Source: Candidatus Alistipes merdigallinarum
Lineage (GTDB): Bacteria; Bacteroidota; Bacteroidia; Bacteroidales; Rikenellaceae
NCBI GenBank assembly: GCA_019119305.1
Contig: DWXH01000009.1
Coordinates: forward strand, 1-64,000
Length of the DNA stretch: 64,000 nucleotides
Direction: 5' to 3'
Shown here: positions 1 to 9,209 of the stretch, in pieces
Layout of the letters: the number at the start of each line of letters is the position of its first letter
Position numbering within the stretch: the stretch's first letter is position 1
Translations under genes and position numbers: made by a program
The notes under the pieces: model-generated
What the model saw: the letters and a program-made list of their open reading frames with translations, nothing else
The model's database searches: none
What the model was told of the DNA's origin: nothing

Positions 1-2
1 GT

Positions 3-392
3 TTAGCAGATCTGGGTGCATTGTATAAAGGTTTGCCTCAAGCAGAAAATTCTGGAAAAATCGAAATGACTATTGAAACCGACGAAATCAAAAGCAAACT
101 TGTAAACGAAGAGGTTCAAAAAACATTAAGAAGTTATACTGTTGTAGGGAAAGTATTAGCCGCGGATTTATTAGACACTGACAAATTCCAAAACCATTTT
201 CTATTAACAGCTGCCAGTTTGGGAACTCAATTGTTAAAAACTTATGATTTGGGAATTGGCAAAAATGGAGACACCACACCTTTAACAATCGAAAATATAA
301 GAAACTTCTTTTTTGATGTTTTAACCGGGAAAATCGAAATCCGAGACATGGATGGAAAATTCGACATCTCTCAGATAACAAGAAACAATTAA
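3..392 (+). CDS. Unknown protein, C-terminal part (5' end outside window)
   Basis: The reading frame is open from the first complete codon of the window to the TAA at 390-392, so this is the 3' end of a longer gene. The first in-frame start-like codon, TTG at 21, has no claim to be the real start. About 129 residues are visible. They are soluble and mixed charged, with no membrane segment, and I do not recognise the family. Base composition is clearly more AT-rich than the rest of the window. Together with the IS256-type remnant just downstream, this suggests an accessory or transferred segment that ends near position 850. A long perfect inverted repeat starts one base after the stop codon. 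Confidence 0.55.
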   Translation, partial: LADLGALYKGLPQAENSGKIEMTIETDEIKSKLVNEEVQKTLRSYTVVGKVLAADLLDTDKFQNHFLLTAASLGTQLLKTYDLGIGKNGDTTPLTIENIRNFFFDVLTGKIEIRDMDGKFDISQITRNN

Positions 393-444
393 TATTAAAC
401 GAATAACGGGAAAATAAAATTATTTTCCCGTTATTCGTTTAATA
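393..444. terminator. 25-bp perfect inverted repeat, likely bidirectional terminator
   Basis: Arms 393-417 and 420-444 are exact reverse complements, with only two bases between them. The stem has a GC core (CGGG/CCCG) flanked by A- and T-rich ends, so it would work as a terminator for the gene ending at 392. The perfect length is unusual for a simple intrinsic terminator. Confidence 0.7.
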
Positions 445-526
445 AAAGTCGTATTCAACAACAAAAATTACCTTTATCTAACACTCCGACCAAACTTCAT
501 CAAATCTATTTCAAACTATTTCAAGG

Positions 527-780
527 CACTATAAAACATTTTGTATAAATGGAAAAATCAGAGAGTACACAAAATCAAAGCCTTCATTCCCTTCAGATGA
601 TGTCGTAAAAAAGACCGTGTATCTTTCACTTGTAGAGATTGAGAAAAAATGGACACAACCTATTCATAACTGGGAGATTGATTATGAACCAGTTTATACT
701 TATGTTTGGAAACAGAATCCAGATATAAAATATACTTACAACTAAATCCTGTTTCCATTTATACAAAATTCTGGATAGTG
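527..780 (+). mobile_element. Internally deleted IS256-type element (MITE-like), with both terminal repeats
   Basis: Positions 527-555 and the reverse complement of 752-780 match at both ends: CACTAT, a few mismatches, then TTTTGTATAAATGGAAA. These are the terminal inverted repeats of one element only 254 bp long. Between them lies the 3' tail of a transposase gene (see the pseudogene at 569-728). The flanks just outside the repeats (519-526 and 781-788) are not identical, so no target duplication is visible. It lacks a functional transposase and could move only in trans. Confidence 0.7.
569..728 (+). pseudogene. IS256-family transposase C-terminal remnant, frameshifted
   Basis: Translation from 569 gives FPSDDVVKKTVYLS followed by EIEKKWTQPIHNW, the typical C-terminal stretch of IS256/mutator transposases, which continue with ...NQF...FGNRI. 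After the NW the frame is broken. Shifting by one base near 670 restores IMNQFILMFGNRIQI and a TAA at 726-728. Only about 50 of the usual ~400 codons remain, so this is dead. Confidence 0.75.
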
Positions 781-848
781 TTTATTTCCACCTAACATAT
801 ATAACACTTCATTTATAAGTATATTATTTTTTTAAAATCCTGTAAAAT

Positions 849-1625
849 TTAATTTGCCCGATCAGAAACTACTGTAACCTTTACACCCTGCTCTTTTATG
901 GCATCTAAAATTTTCGGCGGGACACCTGAATCGGTTATGACCTGATCAATATCACTGATATCGCAGATTTTACTGAACCCCCGCCGCCCGAATTTCGAAG
1001 AATCGGCCAACACGATGGTCTTTGTCGCCGTAGCGATCATCGCCCGGTTCAGGCAAGCCTCCTGCAAATGGGTCGTGCTCAACCCATACTCCGGATCGAT
1101 GCCGTCCACTCCGAGGAACAGTTTCCCACAGGTGAAATTATCCAACATGCGTACCGCATACTCGCTTACTACCGATGCAGACGAATGCCGGATAATACCT
1201 CCCAGCTGGATGATCTCTATATCCGGTTTATCGAGCAGTTCCATCGCCACGTTCATTGCCGAGGTAATGACCGTCATCTTCATATTCTGAATACAGCGGG
1301 CGAATGCCTGGACCGTCGTCCCCGAAGCAATAATAAGCGCCTCCTGAGGAGAAAGAAGCTCTGCCGCTTTCTGTCCGATCCTGTGTTTCAACTCCGGATT
1401 GAGTTTCTCTTTTTCCGAAACTTTTCGGGTGGCGGTATACGGATCTGCGAGGACTGCCCCACCATGCGTCCGATACAACAACTGCCGCTCTTCCAACTGA
1501 TCCAGATCTTTTCTGATCGTAACGGCTGAGACCCCCAATCGAAAACTCAAGTCCCCAACGTCCACACTGCCGAACTCCCTCAACTGTTCCAAAATTACTT
1601 TGTGTCTTTCCAGAAGCGTTGTCAT
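849..1625 (-). CDS. glpR: DeoR-family transcriptional regulator, GlpR-like
   Basis: At 258 residues this has the usual DeoR-family length. The N-terminal winged helix-turn-helix contains VSAVTIRKDL (about residues 32-41) and the family hallmark YRTHGGA (51-57). The rest is the sugar-phosphate sensing DeoRC domain, with SGTTVQAFA and the FLGVDGID segment. It is the last gene of the minus-strand glp cluster, 118 bp after glpF. It most likely represses the glp genes until a glycerol-derived phosphate ester is present; that role is inferred from position and family. The gap before it holds CGTTT (1717-1721) and AAACG (1730-1734) as an inverted pair, a possible autoregulatory site. Confidence 0.85.
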   Translation of the reverse strand: MTTLLERHKVILEQLREFGSVDVGDLSFRLGVSAVTIRKDLDQLEERQLLYRTHGGAVLADPYTATRKVSEKEKLNPELKHRIGQKAAELLSPQEALIIASGTTVQAFARCIQNMKMTVITSAMNVAMELLDKPDIEIIQLGGIIRHSSASVVSEYAVRMLDNFTCGKLFLGVDGIDPEYGLSTTHLQEACLNRAMIATATKTIVLADSSKFGRRGFSKICDISDIDQVITDSGVPPKILDAIKEQGVKVTVVSDRAN

Positions 1626-1743
1626 ATCGGTTGCCTGAATGATTTAAAATGTAACAAATACAAAGAGATGATGCTCCTATTCCCAAAATGCATCGAATTT
1701 TCCAACACCCGTAGTCCGTTTCGACATGCAAACGACAAATCGA

Positions 1744-2478
1744 TCAACAAAGAATCAAACAGTAAAGAACAGCCGCCAAAAAACCTCCGATGATCGGTCC
1801 CAAAACGGGAACCCATGAGTAGGCCCAATCACTGGAACCTTTACCTTTAATCGGAAGAATGGCATGAGCGATACGGGGAGCAAGGTCTCGGGCCGGATTG
1901 ATGGCATAACCGGTCGTCCCGCCCAACGACATACCCAATGCAACGATAAGCATGGCAACCGGGAAAGCTCCGAGCGATCCCATACCCACCTCGGGAAGAT
2001 TGTTTTGCATCGAAAGCGCCAGAATGACGAACACGAGTACGAACGTTCCCACGATTTCGCTAAACAGATTCCTTCCGTAGTTTCTGATAGCCGGTATGGT
2101 ACAGAAAGTGGAAAGTTTGGCTACGGGATCGTCCGTTGCATCGTAATGATCCTTGTAGTAGAGATAGACAAGTACGGCACCCAGAAGCCCTCCAAGCATC
2201 TGGGCTACGATATAGGGCAGCACCAACGCCCAGCTGAAAGTCCCTGCAGCCGCCAGACCCAACGTGACCGCCGGATTCAGGTGCGCTCCGGAATAGGGTC
2301 CGGCAATGAAAACCCCTAGCATTACGGCCAAACCCCAGGCCATCGTTATGACCACCCAGCCGCCATTTTCTCCTTTCGATTTTTTCAATACGGTCGAAGC
2401 GACCACTCCGTCTCCGAATAATACCAAAATCGCCGTTCCGATAAACTCGAACAAGCATTTTGTCAGCATTCCATCCAT
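1744..2478 (-). CDS. glpF: Aquaglyceroporin, glycerol uptake facilitator
   Basis: This 244-residue inner-membrane channel of the MIP family lets glycerol diffuse into the cell. Both pore motifs are present: NPAV at about 68-71 and NPARD at 194-198. The Asp after the second NPAR is typical of glycerol channels rather than water-only aquaporins. Six hydrophobic segments plus the two half-helices are visible. It lies 30 bp downstream of glpK, so uptake and trapping by phosphorylation are co-transcribed. The start ATG at 2478 gives a short N-terminus before the first membrane helix. Confidence 0.93.
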   Translation of the reverse strand: MDGMLTKCLFEFIGTAILVLFGDGVVASTVLKKSKGENGGWVVITMAWGLAVMLGVFIAGPYSGAHLNPAVTLGLAAAGTFSWALVLPYIVAQMLGGLLGAVLVYLYYKDHYDATDDPVAKLSTFCTIPAIRNYGRNLFSEIVGTFVLVFVILALSMQNNLPEVGMGSLGAFPVAMLIVALGMSLGGTTGYAINPARDLAPRIAHAILPIKGKGSSDWAYSWVPVLGPIIGGFLAAVLYCLILC

Positions 2479-2508
2479 AGTAGTTTAGGTTTTAGTGTGA
2501 ATTTCAGG

Positions 2509-4002
2509 TTATTTTGTATAGGAACTCAATGTCCGTTCAACAGCATCTTCCCATCCGGATTTGGCCGTTTGGATCTTATCCTCTTCCCAAGTCGGTTCGA
2601 AAGTCCGGTCGATCCGCCACTGCTTGCGGATTTCGTCTATGCTCGACCAATATCCAACAGCCAGTCCGGCCAGATAAGCGGCCCCCATAGCGGTAGTTTC
2701 GACCACTTGCGGACGGATGACACGCGTCCCGAGAATATCGGCCTGGAACTGCATCAACAGGTTGTTTCGCGAGGCACCGCCATCTACTTTGAGCTCCTTG
2801 AGCGGAATACCGGCATCGCGCGACATGGCGTTGGCAATATCCATTGTCTGGAAAGCAATCCCTTCGAGCGCAGCCCGGGCAATGTGTGCGGTAGTCGTTC
2901 CCCGACTGATACCTACGATCGTTCCCCGGGCATACTGATCCCACCACGGAGCCCCGAGGCCGGTCAAAGCAGGAACAAAATAGACCCCATTCGTATCGGG
3001 TACCCGCGAGGCCAACTCTTCGACCTCCGACGAAGAACTGATCACGCCCAATCCGTCCCGCAACCACTGAACGACAGAGCCTCCGACAAAGATACTTCCC
3101 TCCAACGCATAATTCACCTTGTCGCCGATCTTCCAAGCAACCGTCGTAATCAGATTGTTTTTGGACAGGATAGGCTTTTCTCCACTGTTCATCAGCAGGA
3201 AACATCCCGTTCCGTAGGTATTTTTAACCATACCGGGCTCGGTACACATCTGCCCGAAAAGAGCAGCCTGCTGGTCGCCGGCAATCCCGGCAATGGGAAC
3301 CTTATGGGCAAAGATCGTGGTCTTCGTATGCCCGTAAATCTCGCTGGAAGATTTGACCTCCGGCATCATCGACAGCGGAATACCGAACAGATCGAGCAAC
3401 TCCTGATCCCATTCCAACGTATTGATGTTGAACAACATGGTACGCGAAGCATTGCTCACATCGGTCACATGCACCTCGCCCCGCGTCAGACGCCAGATCA
3501 GCCACGTATCCACCGTTCCGAACATCAGCTTCCCCTTTTCGGCCCGTTCGCGTGCACCGGGAACGTTGTCCAGAATCCACTTGATCTTCGTCGCACTGAA
3601 ATAGGCATCGATGATCAATCCGGTTTTCTGACGGATTGTCTCCGTCAAACCCCGATTTTTCAGTTCGTCACAATAGTCCGAAGTCCTACGGTCCTGCCAT
3701 ACGATCGCATTATAGATAGGTTCCTCCGTCTCGCAGTCCCACACAATGGTGGTTTCGCGTTGGTTGGTGATACCGATACCGGCAATGTTCAACCCGTTGA
3801 TGTCCATCATCGTAATAGCCTCCGCAATGACGGATGCCTGCGACGACCAGATCTCGTGCGGATCGTGTTCCACCCACCCGGATTTCGGAAAAATCTGCCG
3901 GAACTCTTTTTGAGCTACAACGCATGCCGTTCCTTTTTCATCGAAAACAATGGCACGAGAGCTGCTCGTCCCCTGATCGAGAGCAAGAATATACTGTTTC
4001 AT
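2509..4002 (-). CDS. glpK: Glycerol kinase
   Basis: This 497-residue FGGY-family kinase phosphorylates glycerol to sn-glycerol-3-phosphate with ATP in the cytoplasm. The N-terminus carries the nucleotide-binding signature [13 protein letters not shown] (8-20). The C-terminal half has the [13 protein letters not shown] stretch and [10 protein letters not shown], the second phosphate-binding region. Length and order match classical GlpK throughout. It sits between glpC and glpF in the minus-strand operon, 56 bp after glpC. Confidence 0.97.
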   Translation of the reverse strand: MKQYILALDQGTSSSRAIVFDEKGTACVVAQKEFRQIFPKSGWVEHDPHEIWSSQASVIAEAITMMDINGLNIAGIGITNQRETTIVWDCETEEPIYNAIVWQDRRTSDYCDELKNRGLTETIRQKTGLIIDAYFSATKIKWILDNVPGARERAEKGKLMFGTVDTWLIWRLTRGEVHVTDVSNASRTMLFNINTLEWDQELLDLFGIPLSMMPEVKSSSEIYGHTKTTIFAHKVPIAGIAGDQQAALFGQMCTEPGMVKNTYGTGCFLLMNSGEKPILSKNNLITTVAWKIGDKVNYALEGSIFVGGSVVQWLRDGLGVISSSSEVEELASRVPDTNGVYFVPALTGLGAPWWDQYARGTIVGISRGTTTAHIARAALEGIAFQTMDIANAMSRDAGIPLKELKVDGGASRNNLLMQFQADILGTRVIRPQVVETTAMGAAYLAGLAVGYWSSIDEIRKQWRIDRTFEPTWEEDKIQTAKSGWEDAVERTLSSYTK

Positions 4003-4058
4003 AATAGGTTAGAGTTTAGTTTTATTTTTTAAGTTAATAGCGTTTTCTTATTGTAAAT

Positions 4059-5282
4059 TTATACCAGTCGGGATGCGAAGAGGGTCAGCGGATGTTCGCA
4101 CCGTTTGGTCGTAGACATCTCGATCTGCCACTTGCACGTCTCGCAATCGGTAGCCACAAGATCGGCTCCCGAGGCTTCGATCTGCCGGAATAGCGGCTCT
4201 CCCACATCCTGGGAAGTCCGATAATTCTCCTTTTTGAAACCATAGGTACCGGCAATACCGCAACACTGGGAATCGAGTACGGTCACCTCAACGCCCGGAA
4301 TCATCCGCAGCAATTCGATCGAATAGTAACTCCAGCCCATCTTCTCCATGTGACAGGGTGTATGGTAGGCTACACGAATCGGCTCCGCTTCCTTGAACTT
4401 GAACGAAACCTTTCCGGACTGGATCAGCCGGTAGAGGTACCGCGTCGCAAGCTCTACCCGATCCCGCACGTCGTCGTTCTTCAGGCTCAACAGATGGGGA
4501 TACTCATCGCGAATCGTAAAGGTACAGGTCGACGAGGTAGCGATCACATCCATATCGTTCCCGTTGACCGCCGTACGGATCGACGCGAGATTGTTCTCGG
4601 CCTGCCGTTTGGCCTGATTGTAAAGTCCGTTCGAGATGAGCGCCACACCGCAGCACTTCTCCTTGTCCAGCAGGCGGACACCATACCCCGCCGCATTCAT
4701 GATCCGGATCAGATCCTTACCGAGCTGCGGATTGTTGTAATTCACATAGCATCCGTGAAAATAGGAGACCTGTTTCGGGAAAGCCGCCTGGGCCTCTGCT
4801 GCATGTTTTTTATACCACGAGGTAAAGGTCCCGTGTGCATACTTGGGAAATATCCTGCGGTGGTCGATGGCCATCACCTTGTCCATCATGAAACGGACCG
4901 GTTTCAACGCCACCGCCGTGTTCACGATCGGAGCGAATGGCGTGGCAAGCGAACCCACCAGATCCGTATTGGCTAGCACATAGTTTCTCAGTGAAGTGTT
5001 CCGTTTGGGTCCGTATTTGATACGGGCCGACTGGATAATATCACCGATCCGGACATTCGAAGGACAAGCCACCTCGCAACGCTTGCAGTTCATACAATAT
5101 TTCAGGGCACTGTCGAAAAAGTCAGGCCGTTTCAGCCGCAGCCGTTCGCCGTCGGGACCGGCCTGCTTCGGACCCGGATAGTCCGGATTCACAGCAGCCA
5201 CCGGACAATACACGGTACATATAGTACACTTGATACACTGTTCGAAATTATTCTCGCTGACGGTATTTTGTTGAATATTCAT
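4059..5282 (-). CDS. glpC: Anaerobic glycerol-3-phosphate dehydrogenase subunit C
   Basis: This is the iron-sulfur subunit linking GlpAB to the membrane quinone pool (407 residues). Two ferredoxin-like clusters are visible: C16/C19/C22/C26 and C63/C66/C69/C73, both CxxCxxC...CP. Two CCG domains follow, with the CCG cysteines at about 210-211 and 340-341 and their partner cysteines near 178 and 310. It starts two bases after the glpB stop codon, indicating one transcript and probably translational coupling. Menaquinone as acceptor is inferred from the Bacteroidetes context. Confidence 0.93.
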   Translation of the reverse strand: MNIQQNTVSENNFEQCIKCTICTVYCPVAAVNPDYPGPKQAGPDGERLRLKRPDFFDSALKYCMNCKRCEVACPSNVRIGDIIQSARIKYGPKRNTSLRNYVLANTDLVGSLATPFAPIVNTAVALKPVRFMMDKVMAIDHRRIFPKYAHGTFTSWYKKHAAEAQAAFPKQVSYFHGCYVNYNNPQLGKDLIRIMNAAGYGVRLLDKEKCCGVALISNGLYNQAKRQAENNLASIRTAVNGNDMDVIATSSTCTFTIRDEYPHLLSLKNDDVRDRVELATRYLYRLIQSGKVSFKFKEAEPIRVAYHTPCHMEKMGWSYYSIELLRMIPGVEVTVLDSQCCGIAGTYGFKKENYRTSQDVGEPLFRQIEASGADLVATDCETCKWQIEMSTTKRCEHPLTLFASRLV

Positions 5283-5284
5283 GG

Positions 5285-6544
5285 CTATTTGCTATTTAAA
5301 ATCTGGTCCGCAACATACAAAGCCGACAACAGGGAGATCCCGGCTCCACACCCCTCCTGAACCGGATGGAATCCGGGCAGACCGGCCCCTGCACAATAGA
5401 GATTGTCGATGGATTTACCCTCCTTCACGACACGCAACGCACTGTCCGTCTTCACGCCGAAAGCCTGATAGTTCTGTTTGTCGAAAAAGCGCAGCGTGTA
5501 CCACTCCGTCCGACTGGATGCATAAACGGTGTCAGCCCCGAAAACAGGTTCTTTAACCCGGTCCGGTGTAGCGACCAACCCCTCGCTGAAAAAACTGCCG
5601 GTAGCCAGCACGAAATTGTCGGCCTCAAACGGCATATTACCGTGATTTACCGTATAGACCTGCTTTACACGACCGCTCTCCAGATCGGCCGAAAGCACCG
5701 TATCGCCCAGGAAATACTCCCCACCCAACGAACGGAAACGGTGCTGGAGGGCCTGCTGGGCCCGTATACCCGGAATGGAGGGTGGCAATGTCGGTAACAG
5801 ATAGAGCGGAACTTTCACTTTCGATTTCAACACCTCGAACGAGTCATTGCGGTTGATACCGATGATTGCCGGAACAATCACGGCATCGCACTCGGGAGCG
5901 ACCTTACGAATTTTGCCGGCCAATGCCTCCAGATTCTTTTCATGATCGAATACCCGGGCAATATTGGCCGAACGCATCTCGCTCGGATTTTTCCGGATGT
6001 GTTCCAAATCGGGAAAATTGATCGTCTCGAAGCAGCACACGACCCCGTATTTACGGAACTCTTCGGCAATAAATTCCGGATAAAAGTCCAAAAAGCCCTC
6101 CACATTGACGATGCACACCTTCTCAAAGGGTAGTTTCCCGGGCTCCTGCTCCGTCAGATAGCCCTCTATGGTCAACCATGTAGCCTTCGATTTTCCCATC
6201 GGTGTTACACGGTAATGGTTTTTCCGACAATCTCCCGACACCGGAATGCCGGCAGTCCGCAACAACTCCGGAACCCGCTGCGCATACCCGCAACAACGCT
6301 CCGATCCGATAACCGCATAAGGATGCTGCGGTACTATCCGTTCCAATTCGGCAATCCCGGCTATCGGGTCGGAGACCTCCGTCCCGTCGGGCATTCTCCC
6401 GAGCAGATCGAACGAACCCGATGAAAAATGGATCGCACTCTGTCCCTGAGAAACGATCGCACAGCTCCGACCCGCTTCCGCGATCCGTATGCCGCAGGCC
6501 ATCCCGGCCAATCCGCCTCCTATGATTACTGTATCGAATTTCAT
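5285..6544 (-). CDS. glpB: Anaerobic glycerol-3-phosphate dehydrogenase subunit B
   Basis: This 419-residue flavoprotein has an N-terminal Rossmann dinucleotide site, IIGGGLAGMACGIRIAEAG, followed by the SSGSFDLL stretch typical of GlpB. A second FAD-contact region lies near the C-terminus (YCAGAGLPGFHP). With GlpA it forms the catalytic dimer oxidising glycerol-3-phosphate to dihydroxyacetone phosphate, docked on GlpC. Its ATG overlaps the glpA stop by four bases, a sign of translational coupling. Confidence 0.92.
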   Translation of the reverse strand: MKFDTVIIGGGLAGMACGIRIAEAGRSCAIVSQGQSAIHFSSGSFDLLGRMPDGTEVSDPIAGIAELERIVPQHPYAVIGSERCCGYAQRVPELLRTAGIPVSGDCRKNHYRVTPMGKSKATWLTIEGYLTEQEPGKLPFEKVCIVNVEGFLDFYPEFIAEEFRKYGVVCCFETINFPDLEHIRKNPSEMRSANIARVFDHEKNLEALAGKIRKVAPECDAVIVPAIIGINRNDSFEVLKSKVKVPLYLLPTLPPSIPGIRAQQALQHRFRSLGGEYFLGDTVLSADLESGRVKQVYTVNHGNMPFEADNFVLATGSFFSEGLVATPDRVKEPVFGADTVYASSRTEWYTLRFFDKQNYQAFGVKTDSALRVVKEGKSIDNLYCAGAGLPGFHPVQEGCGAGISLLSALYVADQILNSK

Positions 6545-8163
6545 GGCATTGATGTTTTTTCCGTTTCATCCGACAACCCACATACGCTCTCGTATACCCA
6601 TGTCGTGTATTCGCTTTCACGCAACGTATCGCCCCATGCGATAGGAGCCATCCCTTTCCAACGCTCGTTCAGGAACGAGACGATATCCTCTTTTGCCTTC
6701 TTGGCACAAATCGGACTACGCTTGCCCATCAGGCCGGCTGCCCGACACGCACAAAGCTCGCCCTGACAGGTTCCCATACCGATCCGTGTCCGGCGCCGCA
6801 GGTCGACCAGATTGTTCACCGACAGATTCTTCATTGCATATTCAACCTCCCCGATCGAAACTTCCTCACACTCACACACCAAACTATTCTTGATCGAATC
6901 CCGGCTGTCGATTTCGGTAGCCAACGCCCCATGTCGTGCAATAGAAGACCGTTTTTGAGCTATAGGTTTACCATGCATCTTACGTTCAACCTCCTTCTCA
7001 CTCTCAACCGAACCCGGCAACGGAATCTCCGCAGTACGACAAACTTCATTCACCCCGATCTTCTTACAAATCAAATCTGTCGCCCACTCGGCCATCAAAC
7101 GGTAGGTCATCAGTTTCCCACCGGTGATCGTAATGAATCCCTCCATACCGTCACGCTGCGCATGATCCAGCAACACAATACCGCGACTCACCGTACGTCC
7201 GCTCGGATCGTCATCGGAGGCCACCAACGGCCGCACCCCGGCGTAGGCCCGAAGGATACGGGTAGAGGCCAGCTGCGGAGAGAGTTTTTCGCCCTCACGC
7301 AAAAGAATATCCACCTCTTCGGGGGTTATGATCATGTTATCGATCTGGTCGTACGGGACTTTGCTCGACGTGGTTCCGATCAGCGAAATCGTATCGCCGG
7401 GAACCAATATGTCGGCATCGGCAGGCTTGCGACACCGGTTCAGCACCATCTTATTGACCCGATGGCCGAATATCAACAACGCCCCTTTTGCTGGAAGCAT
7501 ATTGACCGTAATCCCCGCCTTTGCGGCAATCCCGTGCCCCCAAATTCCCCCGGCATTTACCACAACCTGTGCATAAAATTTACGCTCTTCTTTGGCCCGA
7601 TGGTCATAAGCCTGCACCCCTATAATTCGATTCTGTTCCCGGATAAGCTCCGTCACCTCCGTATAGGTCCGGACTTCCGCCCCGTGCGCCTTGGCATCCA
7701 AAATATTGGACGACGTAAGCCGAAACGGATCGACCGCCCCGTCAGGAACACGCACCGCACCGATCAACGAGGGGTTGACGGAAGGCTCCAACCGTTTTGC
7801 CTCCTCCGGATCCAGAATTTCGGTCCGGATACCGGCCTTGCCGCAAGACTCGACAAACAGGGCCTGATAATCCAACCCGTCTTCGGGCAATGTAATGAAC
7901 AGCCCGTCGGTCTCCTCGACACAATGCGCCGCAATCCTGCGCAAAATCATATTTTCACGGATACACTCTTCGGCCGATTCGTGATCCGTCACGGCATAAC
8001 GCGCCCCGCTATGAAGCAGACCGTGATTTCGCCCGGTCGCCCCGGTCGCAATGTCGGAGCGCTCCAACAGCAAAGCCCTGATTCCCCGAAGCGAACAGTC
8101 TCTCGCTATTCCGGCTCCGGTAGCTCCGCCGCCGATGATAATTACATCATAGGTATTGTTCAT
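6541..8163 (-). CDS. glpA: Anaerobic glycerol-3-phosphate dehydrogenase subunit A
   Basis: This is the catalytic FAD subunit, first gene of the operon. I chose the ATG at 8163 (540 residues) over an in-frame ATG at 8220, because the FAD fold begins directly after it (YDVIIIGGGATGAGIARD) and the earlier start would lie on the -7 promoter element. The DAO domain fills roughly residues 5-380. A C-terminal BFD-like [2Fe-2S] domain follows, with C430, C432, C466 and C471 (CECE ... GTCQGELC). That cysteine domain separates GlpA from aerobic GlpD. No glpD occurs in the window. Confidence 0.93.
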   Translation of the reverse strand: MNNTYDVIIIGGGATGAGIARDCSLRGIRALLLERSDIATGATGRNHGLLHSGARYAVTDHESAEECIRENMILRRIAAHCVEETDGLFITLPEDGLDYQALFVESCGKAGIRTEILDPEEAKRLEPSVNPSLIGAVRVPDGAVDPFRLTSSNILDAKAHGAEVRTYTEVTELIREQNRIIGVQAYDHRAKEERKFYAQVVVNAGGIWGHGIAAKAGITVNMLPAKGALLIFGHRVNKMVLNRCRKPADADILVPGDTISLIGTTSSKVPYDQIDNMIITPEEVDILLREGEKLSPQLASTRILRAYAGVRPLVASDDDPSGRTVSRGIVLLDHAQRDGMEGFITITGGKLMTYRLMAEWATDLICKKIGVNEVCRTAEIPLPGSVESEKEVERKMHGKPIAQKRSSIARHGALATEIDSRDSIKNSLVCECEEVSIGEVEYAMKNLSVNNLVDLRRRTRIGMGTCQGELCACRAAGLMGKRSPICAKKAKEDIVSFLNERWKGMAPIAWGDTLRESEYTTWVYESVCGLSDETEKTSMP

Positions 8164-8186
8164 ATGGACGATGGATTGATTTACTG

Positions 8187-8215
8187 CAAATATAATATTT
8201 ATTTTACAAAAACAA
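8187..8215 (-). promoter_or_regulatory. Predicted glpA promoter
   Basis: On the minus strand a -7 box TATATTTG (8187-8194) lies just upstream of the chosen glpA ATG. A TTTG about 18 nt further upstream can serve as the -33 box. This fits the Bacteroidetes sigma factor pattern. The nearest repeat block of the putative GlpR operator overlaps the -33 region. Confidence 0.6.
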
Positions 8216-8317
8216 AACAAAACGAAACAAAAAATAGTTTCTTTTTGTTTCGAAAACCAAAATCAAACGAAATACACATTCTAAAATCCGGCCCAAAACA
8301 AAATAAAACGAAATTTT
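8208..8317 (-). promoter_or_regulatory. Three TTTCGTTT repeat blocks, candidate DeoR-family (GlpR) operators
   Basis: Read on the glpA strand, three blocks share TTTCGTTT followed by TTT-spaced repeats: plus-strand spans 8208-8227, 8253-8272 and 8294-8317. The AAACGAAA cores are at 8220, 8265 and 8306. A palindromic TTTCGAAA sits at 8248-8255. The outer blocks fit TTTC-R-TTT-YR-TTT, the pattern I recall for the E. coli DeoR-family repressor AgaR. The first block overlaps the promoter. Confidence 0.6.
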
Positions 8318-8469
8318 ATCGATTCGCTGACTATACAAAACCAAGATTAGATTTTCAAAAATCTCACCAGAAACCCATCCGGAGACTATCGCCAATCTCT
8401 AAAAAATTCCCTTTCAAATACACTTTTCGGTACGTATCACCCGATCGGACGACGAATTTATTCGGTTTC

Positions 8470-8503
8470 GTTGCCCGAATTGCCGACCGTTTTCGTACCT
8501 TTG
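8470..8503 (+). promoter_or_regulatory. Predicted promoter of the lysozyme-nadB-thuA operon
   Basis: The -7 box TACCTTTG is at 8496-8503, about 31 bp before the ATG at 8535. A TTG at 8471-8473 is a weak -33 candidate with slightly long spacing. The rest of the 371-bp gap between glpA and this gene holds the glp operators and no gene that I can see. Confidence 0.55.
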
Positions 8504-8534
8504 CATCATTGACAATGCTTCTTTCAACTATTAT

Positions 8535-9209
8535 ATGCGAAAAATACTCTACCCTATATGCCTGACGGTCGCCCTGCTGCTTGCCGCCTGCGGAGAAAAA
8601 ACCGCCGATGACTTCGAAGTATGGGGGCTGGACGTCTCACGCCATCAGCAGGATATCAACTGGGAAAAAGTCGCCGAAACCGAAAAGCCCTATTTCGTCA
8701 TCATTAAAGCGACCGAAGGAACCCTTATCGTCGATCCGACCTACGAACGTCACTGTAAAGAGCTCGAAGAGATCGGAGTAGCATGGGGAGCCTACCACTT
8801 TTTCGGGCACCGCACCTCAGGAAAAGAGCAGGCCCGAAACTTCATCAAAACTGCAAAGCTGAAAAAAGGAAACATCATTCCGGTTCTCGACATCGAGAAA
8901 CACCGTTTCATGACCGATCCCCAAAAGTCGGTCCGCGAAGCCCTCGCATTCTGCAGGGAGATCAGACGATACTACGGAACCAACCCGATCATCTATTGCT
9001 CGACCAATTTTTACCAGACCTATCTGGCCGATGATTTCTCCCCGGACGACTATATCCTCTGGATCGCCGACTACGGGGAGTGTCCCGATATAGAATGGCA
9101 ACTTTGGCAACACACGGATGCCTACACGATTCAGGGTATCCGTAAAAAGGTTGACCGGAACGTTTTCAGAGGCAGTGAACAAGAATTTCAAAAGTTGATA
9201 CTACAATGA
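8535..9209 (+). CDS. GH25-family lysozyme-like lipoprotein
   Basis: This 224-residue lipoprotein has a signal peptide ending in the lipobox LLAAC (Cys19). The GH25 muramidase fold follows. WGLDVSRHQ carries the catalytic Asp at about 33, GAYHFF is the usual strand (85-90), and VLDIE (117-121) holds the acidic pair of the active site. GH25 enzymes cut the MurNAc-GlcNAc bond of peptidoglycan. Membrane anchoring suggests wall remodelling or attack on other cells' fragments rather than phage lysis. Its stop overlaps the nadB ATG (ATGA), so the two are translated together, although the functions seem unrelated. Confidence 0.88.
   Translation: MRKILYPICLTVALLLAACGEKTADDFEVWGLDVSRHQQDINWEKVAETEKPYFVIIKATEGTLIVDPTYERHCKELEEIGVAWGAYHFFGHRTSGKEQARNFIKTAKLKKGNIIPVLDIEKHRFMTDPQKSVREALAFCREIRRYYGTNPIIYCSTNFYQTYLADDFSPDDYILWIADYGECPDIEWQLWQHTDAYTIQGIRKKVDRNVFRGSEQEFQKLILQ

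Noticed and set aside
519..788. Target-site duplication around the IS256-type remnant
   Set aside because: The 8 bases on either side are not identical.
2497..4032. Long plus-strand ORF (511 codons) opposite glpK
   Set aside because: It is the antisense shadow of a well-conserved kinase gene; the translation has no recognisable domain and is rich in Arg, Pro and His.
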